Under the pieces are notes generated by a model. It was given only the letters and a program-made list of their open reading frames with translations, was not told the origin of the DNA and did no database searches. Source: Bacillota bacterium (lineage in GTDB: Bacteria; Bacillota; Clostridia; Lutisporales; Lutisporaceae). Taken from it: a DNA stretch of 16,958 nt. This document shows, one piece after another, positions 12,135 through 16,958 of this stretch (within the stretch, counting starts at the first letter, position 1; every line of letters begins with the position of its first letter). The position numbers and the translations under genes are program-made. The stretch is taken from assembly GCA_023230985.1 (NCBI GenBank), contig JALNWH010000035.1, positions 1 to 16,958 of the forward strand, in the 5' to 3' direction.

Positions 12135-14255
12135 ATGGGTCTTACCAACAAATCAACAGGAATGGGTGCATTAAAAGAAATGCTGGATATACGGATAAAT
12201 ACGTCCGATGATATCATTATAGCTTTGGCAGGTAATCCAAATACCGGTAAAAGCACGGTATTTAATAGCCTTACCGGGTTAAATCAGCATACCGGCAATT
12301 GGACCGGCAAGACAGTTACAACTGCACGGGGCAATTACAAGTTTAAGAATAAGAATTTTATATTAGTAGACTTACCGGGGACCTATTCCTTATTATCCAA
12401 TTCTGCGGAAGAGGAGGTTGCAAGGGATTTCATTTGCTTTGGCAATCCAAATGCAACAGTAGTAGTTGTAGATGCAACTTGTTTAGAAAGAAATCTTAAT
12501 TTAGTCCTTCAAATAATGGAAATGACGGACAAAGTTGTGGTCTGTGTTAATTTGATGGATGAAGCCAAAAGAAAAATGATACAGGTGGACTTACACAAAT
12601 TATCTGAGCTCTTGGGGGTTCCTGTTGTCGGAACCAATGCAAGAAGCGGTGAAGGACTTGACGAACTGATGGATGCAGTTTATAAGGTTTCCGGTAAACA
12701 ATTGATAACAAAACCAACTAAGGTAACATATAATGACAGTATTGAAAAAGCCATTGAGGAAATTGAAAGTAAAATAAATGTGCCTATAGGCAATGAAATC
12801 AATAAAAGATGGATAAGTCTGAAGCTTATTGACGGCGATGAGACTATAATTGAATCCATAAAAAAGTATACGGGACTTAATCTAATACTGGAAAATAGGG
12901 ATGTGAATGAGCCGGATTTTGGCGGCAATGATTTGCGAGATGAAATTGTCGGCAGCATCGTCAAGCTTGCAGAAGACATAGGATCACAGGTTGTCCGGGC
13001 TAAAAATAATAGGCATAAAGATTTGGATAGGAAAATTGATGATATATTGACCTCTAGATTGTTTGGGATACCTACCATGATTGCTTTATTAGGTGCAATT
13101 TTTTGGATAACTATTGTAGGAGCGAACTATCCTTCCGATGCTATTGCAAAAGCACTTTTTACTATAGAAGATAGGCTAACAGGGCTTTTTGTATTTTACA
13201 ATGCACCTGAGTGGCTTCACGGTGTATTGGTGCTTGGAATATATAGAACTCTGGCTTGGGTAGTCTCCGTAATGCTGCCTCCCATGGCAATATTTTTCCC
13301 TTTATTTACGCTTTTGGAGGATTTGGGCTATTTGCCGAGGGTAGCATTTAACCTTGATAATTATTTTAAAAAAGCATGCGCCCATGGCAAACAGGCATTG
13401 ACTATGTGTATGGGCTTTGGATGTAATGCCGCAGGTGTCATAGGCTGTAGGATAATTGATTCGCCTAGGGAGAGGTTGATTGCAATTATCACAAATTTCT
13501 TTGTGCCTTGCAATGGTCGTTTTCCCATTTTAATATCCGTAACAACTATCTTTATAGCAGGTGCTGCAAGTGGTTTTTTTCAAACAATAATTGGGGCTCT
13601 TACCATAACAGCCGTTATCCTTTTAGGTGTGATAATGACTCTTTTGATATCAAAAATTTTATCAAAGACTATATTAAAAGGTGTGCCATCGACTTTTTCA
13701 CTGGAGCTTCCTCCTTATCGTAAACCTCAGTTTGGGAGGATAATAGTCAGGTCAATTTTTGACAGAACTATATTTGTTCTAGGCCGTGCTGTTATGGTAG
13801 CTGCACCTGCAGGCCTTTTTATATGGCTTATGGCTAATTACAATATAAATAATATAAGTCTTTTGGATCATGGTGCTGCATTTTTACAGCCTTTTGCCTA
13901 TGCTTTAGGTATGGATGGATATATTTTAATGGCTTTTATATTGGGACTGCCGGCTAATGAAATAGTTATGCCGATTCTTATAATGAGCTATATGTCCACC
14001 GGCACCATGATAGAATTAGAAAGCTTGGAAGCCTTAAGGAGCTTATTAATTTCCCATGGATGGACTTGGCTTACAGCAATAAATGTAATGCTTTTTTGTT
14101 TAATGCACTTCCCATGCGGTACCACATTATTAACTATCAAAAAAGAAACAAAAAGCTGGAAATGGACCTTTGTATCCTTTATGGTTCCCACTATTGCAGG
14201 TATAGTTGTCACCTTTGTGATGGCACAACTCGTACGATGGTTAGGTTTAATCTAG
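12135..14255 (+). CDS. feoB: FeoB, ferrous iron transporter with G-protein domain
   Basis: A 706-residue FeoB, the membrane carrier that brings Fe2+ into the cell under anaerobic conditions. Residues 25-190 are the G domain: G1 GNPNTGKS at 33-40, G3 DLPG at 79-82, G4 NLMD at 139-142, and NARSGEGLDEL after it. A helical GDI-like spacer runs to about 300. The membrane part follows, with two Gate-type blocks; the signature CMGFGCNAAGVIGCRI and FFVPCNGRFPILISV are present, as is GLPANEIVMPILIMSYMS in the second half. The start has AGGAGGT 7 bases upstream. No feoC-type gene follows; ytaF comes next after 25 bases. The N-terminus has about 20 residues before the G domain, slightly long but usual for Clostridia. 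Confidence 0.95.
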   Translation: MGLTNKSTGMGALKEMLDIRINTSDDIIIALAGNPNTGKSTVFNSLTGLNQHTGNWTGKTVTTARGNYKFKNKNFILVDLPGTYSLLSNSAEEEVARDFICFGNPNATVVVVDATCLERNLNLVLQIMEMTDKVVVCVNLMDEAKRKMIQVDLHKLSELLGVPVVGTNARSGEGLDELMDAVYKVSGKQLITKPTKVTYNDSIEKAIEEIESKINVPIGNEINKRWISLKLIDGDETIIESIKKYTGLNLILENRDVNEPDFGGNDLRDEIVGSIVKLAEDIGSQVVRAKNNRHKDLDRKIDDILTSRLFGIPTMIALLGAIFWITIVGANYPSDAIAKALFTIEDRLTGLFVFYNAPEWLHGVLVLGIYRTLAWVVSVMLPPMAIFFPLFTLLEDLGYLPRVAFNLDNYFKKACAHGKQALTMCMGFGCNAAGVIGCRIIDSPRERLIAIITNFFVPCNGRFPILISVTTIFIAGAASGFFQTIIGALTITAVILLGVIMTLLISKILSKTILKGVPSTFSLELPPYRKPQFGRIIVRSIFDRTIFVLGRAVMVAAPAGLFIWLMANYNINNISLLDHGAAFLQPFAYALGMDGYILMAFILGLPANEIVMPILIMSYMSTGTMIELESLEALRSLLISHGWTWLTAINVMLFCLMHFPCGTTLLTIKKETKSWKWTFVSFMVPTIAGIVVTFVMAQLVRWLGLI

Positions 14256-14280
14256 ATATGCATTATTTAGGAGGCTCAAT

Positions 14281-14919
14281 ATGATAGAATCAATATTAAT
14301 CGCATTGGTAATATGCATAGATTCTTTTGCTTTAGGCATAGCCTATGGCATTAAAAAAATTGCAATCCCAAGATTGGCGGTGCTTATAATAACCTTGGTC
14401 ACCATGAGCACTCTCGGGCTATCCATTTTGCTGGGTAATGTGGCTAGACAGTTTATCACAGGCTTTGCAGCATCTTTAATAAGTTCACTGATATTAATCA
14501 GTATAGGATTTTTTTTCATGCTGGAAGGATATATTCAGCATTTAGCAGCTACAAAGGTTACAGATGAGACGAAGTATAAGTTGGCCAACTTTCATATACC
14601 TAAGCTTAAAATTATTGTTGATATTGCCTTTGATGTTACAAAGGCTGATTTGGATGTTTCCGGTGATATTAATTTTAAGGAAGCATTATATATTGGTTCT
14701 ATACTCTCTATTGATTCTATATGTGCAGGATTTGGTTATTCCATTGGTAATGCTAATACTCTATATTTTTTTATATTTGTATTTATTATCAACATTATCT
14801 CCATTTCCTGCGGTTTGGCCTTGGGGGGCAAGGTTGAATATTCCAAGAGGAATCTAAAAGCCTCTTTGCTTCCCGGGATTATATTAATTACCATAGGAAT
14901 ATTAAAGTGGATTTACTAG
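14281..14919 (+). CDS. ytaF: YtaF-like membrane protein of the MntP superfamily
   Basis: A 212-residue integral membrane protein made of two similar halves of about three helices each. The conserved Asp-Ser motifs LVICIDSFALGIAYGIKK (helix 1) and SILSIDSICAGFGYSIGN (start of the second half) are those of the YtaF/MntP superfamily. A central polar loop DVTKADLDVSGDINFKEAL at about 117-135 is an acidic, EF-hand-like insertion typical of YtaF and absent from MntP. YtaF is annotated in Bacillus as a sporulation membrane protein; MntP exports manganese. The gene follows feoB by 25 bases with an AGGAGG site and should be in the same transcript. That position suggests a role in divalent metal balance, but neither its substrate nor a sporulation role can be read from the sequence. 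Confidence 0.85.
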   Translation: MIESILIALVICIDSFALGIAYGIKKIAIPRLAVLIITLVTMSTLGLSILLGNVARQFITGFAASLISSLILISIGFFFMLEGYIQHLAATKVTDETKYKLANFHIPKLKIIVDIAFDVTKADLDVSGDINFKEALYIGSILSIDSICAGFGYSIGNANTLYFFIFVFIINIISISCGLALGGKVEYSKRNLKASLLPGIILITIGILKWIY

Positions 14920-14937
14920 ATATAGTATATATTTGTT

Positions 14938-15135
14938 GTCACTCTAAGCCTTTTATTACTGTCACTCTGAGCGATAGCGAAGAGTCTTATGGTTCGATAG
15001 GAAGATTCTTCGTCGCTTTGCTCCTCAGAATGACAGGTGTAGAAGGGTTCGGAATGACAGGTACAGGAGAGAATTCAGAATGACGGGTACAGGGGAGAAT
15101 TCGGAATGACGGGGCGTGAGGTTCAAAATGACGTT
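14938..15135. repeat. Inverted and tandem intergenic repeat element between convergent genes
   Basis: A truncated copy GTCACTCTAAG begins at 14938. The inverted arms GTCACTCTGAGCGATAGCGA (from 14961) and the complement of 15004-15034, ending CTCAGAATGAC, form a hairpin of the widely dispersed GTCATTCTGAG..GCGAAG..GAATC type. From 15028 the motif GAATGAC recurs at 15028, 15052, 15078, 15104 and (as AAATGAC) near 15126, spaced 24, 26, 26 and 22 bases, with diverged units GGTACAGGAGAGAATTC. The final unit overlaps the 3' end of the dehydratase gene and supplies its stop codon. The hairpin may also end both convergent transcripts. Confidence 0.8.
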
Positions 15136-16958
15136 TTAGAAGCGGCGGCTTCGTCGGCGGTATATGTATCCACGATACTTTTCATACATTGTTTTAGGCT
15201 TTCCGGTTCATTAATAGAATTTTGCAATGCCCTTATGCCCAGCATCACTTCATTAAAGCTTAAATCCAAGGGTTTGCCCACATAAATATTTTCGTGAGAA
15301 GTCGCTCGTATCCCTTCTTCGTCTAAAAGTAATTCCTCGTACAGCTTTTCACCGGACCTCAGGCCGATAAATTCAATTATTATATCTTCATCGGGGATAA
15401 ACCCGGACAGTCTTATCAAATCCTTTGCCAAATCCAATATCTTGACAGGTTGTCCCATATCAAGGATAAAAATTTCCCCGCCCTTTGCCATTGCGCCTGC
15501 TTGAATAACAAGCTGTGCCGCCTCCGGTATAGTCATAAAGTACCTCGTTATTTCCGGATGGGTCACCGTCACAGGCCCCCCATTGGCTATTTGCTTTCTA
15601 AAAAGGGGCAGCACACTGCCACTGCTGCCAAGCACATTGCCAAACCGTACAGCCACAAACTCCGTTTTACTTCGCTTATCCATAGTCTGTACAATCATCT
15701 CCGCCAGCCTCTTACTGGCCCCCATTATATTGGTAGGATTAACCGCCTTATCCGTAGATATGAGGACAAATCGCTTTACTTCAAATTCATTTGCAGCCTG
15801 TACCATGTTCAATGTGCCAAATACATTATTCTTGATAGCTTCAGTAGGGTTTAACTCCATCAAGGGTACATGTTTATGAGCCGCCGCATGAAATACAACC
15901 CCCGGCTTATATTGAGAAAAAACGTCTCTAAGTCTTTCCTTATCCCTTACAGTTCCTATAATCACTTCAATATCAAACTTAAGTTTATACCTTGCTTTAA
16001 GCTCGTTTTCCAGTTCATAAGCGTTGTTTTCATATATATCAAAAATTAACAGTTTCTTAGGGTTAAATCTCGCAATCTGCCTGCATAGTTCTGACCCTAT
16101 GGAGCCGCCCCCGCCGGTTACCATTACGGTTTCATCCTTTAGATATCCTGATATCTCTTCCGTATGCAGCTTTATTTCATCTCGCCCCAGCAGATCCTCT
16201 ATATCCACATCTCTTAGCTTTTTTAAACTTACTTTATCATCCAGTATCTCATATACGCCGGGCAAAGTTTTAAGCTTGCATTTAGTGCTTTTGCATATAT
16301 CAATAATTTTTCTTAATTCAGATTTAGGAATAGAGGGCAATGCAATGATAATTTCATCCACATATTTCTTCACCGCTATTTCCCTTATCTTATCCCGGCC
16401 GCCAAGCACCGGCACTCCGTGAATCCTGGACTTATGCTTATGCTTATCGTCATCTATTACAGCCACAGGCTCGCTCATAAGCTCGCCATGCTTTTTCATT
16501 TCCTTTATAACCATGGAACCTGCTTCTCCGGCGCCTATTATCATGACCTTTATCCTTTTATATGTATCATCTTTAACAAGGCTGTTTAACCTTTTTAAAA
16601 TTCTAAAACTCAATCGACTGCCGCCGATAAAAATAAAGGTGATAAACCAAGATATCAAATAAACCGTCCTGGGCAGCCTTACATTGAAATATTGCCCATA
16701 AAAAAAACAAAGTATGCTCTCTGCAGTTGTTGCAAAGAACACCTGTATCAATTCATCAATACTGGCATAGCTCCATAGACTTTTGTATAAACCCAATATC
16801 CAATACGTGGCTATCTTTATTAAAGTAAGCATCAAAAATGTTTCTTTAAAAATTTTTATGTATTGGGGCATGATTTTTCCGTCAAATCTCAATAACAGGG
16901 CTATGTAAAGTGCCAAGTTTATCAGCACAATATCCGATATTATTAAAAATGTCTTGCG
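15123..16958 (-). CDS. pglF: UDP-GlcNAc 4,6-dehydratase (PglF/CapD/EpsC-like), partial at the N-terminus
   Basis: The frame is open to the right edge, so the true start is outside the window; 611 residues are visible. The first 110 residues hold membrane helices (LINLALYIALLLRF, WILGLY, VYLISWFITFIFIGG). A Rossmann-like domain with MIIGAGEAG and AVIDDD follows. The catalytic short-chain dehydrogenase domain starts at TGGGGSIGSE, with ISTDKAVNPTN and MGASK, where Met replaces the usual Tyr of YxxxK as in this family, then RFGNVLGSSGSVLP and GLRSGEKLYEELL. The enzyme oxidises, dehydrates and reduces UDP-GlcNAc to the 4-keto-6-deoxy sugar using bound NAD, the first step before the PglE-like aminotransferase. 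The last residues TSF and the stop codon are encoded inside the intergenic repeat, so the C-terminus is not ancestral. Confidence 0.93.
   Translation of the reverse strand, partial: RKTFLIISDIVLINLALYIALLLRFDGKIMPQYIKIFKETFLMLTLIKIATYWILGLYKSLWSYASIDELIQVFFATTAESILCFFYGQYFNVRLPRTVYLISWFITFIFIGGSRLSFRILKRLNSLVKDDTYKRIKVMIIGAGEAGSMVIKEMKKHGELMSEPVAVIDDDKHKHKSRIHGVPVLGGRDKIREIAVKKYVDEIIIALPSIPKSELRKIIDICKSTKCKLKTLPGVYEILDDKVSLKKLRDVDIEDLLGRDEIKLHTEEISGYLKDETVMVTGGGGSIGSELCRQIARFNPKKLLIFDIYENNAYELENELKARYKLKFDIEVIIGTVRDKERLRDVFSQYKPGVVFHAAAHKHVPLMELNPTEAIKNNVFGTLNMVQAANEFEVKRFVLISTDKAVNPTNIMGASKRLAEMIVQTMDKRSKTEFVAVRFGNVLGSSGSVLPLFRKQIANGGPVTVTHPEITRYFMTIPEAAQLVIQAGAMAKGGEIFILDMGQPVKILDLAKDLIRLSGFIPDEDIIIEFIGLRSGEKLYEELLLDEEGIRATSHENIYVGKPLDLSFNEVMLGIRALQNSINEPESLKQCMKSIVDTYTADEAAASKTSF

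Noticed and set aside
12680..13078. Minus-strand open frame of about 130 codons inside feoB
   Set aside because: It is antisense to the well-supported feoB reading frame and is Ser/Leu-rich as expected of a complement frame; no family is recognisable.
15028..15135. Possible CRISPR array
   Set aside because: Units are 22-26 bases with no distinct repeat and spacer parts; the whole unit is repeated and diverged, and no cas gene is near.
16024..16422. Plus-strand open frame of about 130 codons
   Set aside because: It is the antisense shadow of the PglF-like dehydratase, Ser-rich, without ribosome binding site.

Overview
The window comes from a low-GC, AT-rich Gram-positive anaerobe, most likely a spore-forming member of the Clostridia or a related class. 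Supporting signs are strong AGGAGG-type ribosome binding sites, consensus sigma-A promoters, a FeoA/FeoB ferrous iron system beside a DtxR/MntR-family regulator, a YtaF-type (sporulation/MntP superfamily) membrane protein, and a LoaP-type NusG paralogue. The species cannot be named from the sequence alone.

Layout, left to right. (1) 1-329, minus: the N-terminal part of an AlbA_2 (Schlafen-like) DNA-binding protein that runs off the window. (2) 330-827: no intact gene; a decayed reading frame and a promoter. (3) 828-2071, minus: PglD/EpsM-like acetyltransferase and PglC/EpsL-like phosphoglycosyl transferase, overlapping by 4 bases. (4) 2097-4272: a module bounded by two direct repeats that holds a YwfO-like HD dNTPase and a YwgA-like protein with their own consensus promoter. 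(5) 4272-5420, minus: PglE/EpsN-like aminotransferase. (6) 5662-7980, minus: a nuclease-STAND NTPase fusion that looks like an anti-phage protein. (7) 8153-9803, minus: a toxin-antitoxin-like pair, a DUF4411 PIN-like protein and an XRE-ImmA/IrrE protein. (8) 9990-11110, minus: LoaP and a winged-helix regulator with a Rossmann-like domain, behind a good promoter. (9) 11248-14919: a metal block, with a DtxR/MntR regulator on the minus strand diverging from feoA-feoB-ytaF on the plus strand. (10) 14938-15135: an inverted and tandem repeat element. (11) 15123-16958, minus: a PglF/EpsC-like UDP-GlcNAc 4,6-dehydratase, open at the right edge.

How the genes fit together. PglF-, PglE-, PglD- and PglC-like proteins are the four steps that make UDP-di-N-acetylbacillosamine (or a close diamino sugar) and load it on a lipid carrier; the same four-enzyme set is EpsC/EpsN/EpsM/EpsL in the Bacillus subtilis biofilm operon. 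The winged-helix regulator and LoaP head the minus-strand transcript that would run through pglE, pglC and pglD, as expected for a LoaP-controlled long glycan operon. Between LoaP and the sugar genes sit accessory genes of defence or stress type on the same strand: PIN/ImmA, nuclease-STAND and the YwfO/YwgA pair. The simplest reading is a glycan operon that has been used as a landing site for defence-type cargo, so that the cargo may be read by LoaP-modified polymerase or from its own promoters. The Feo block on the opposite strand separates PglF from the rest.
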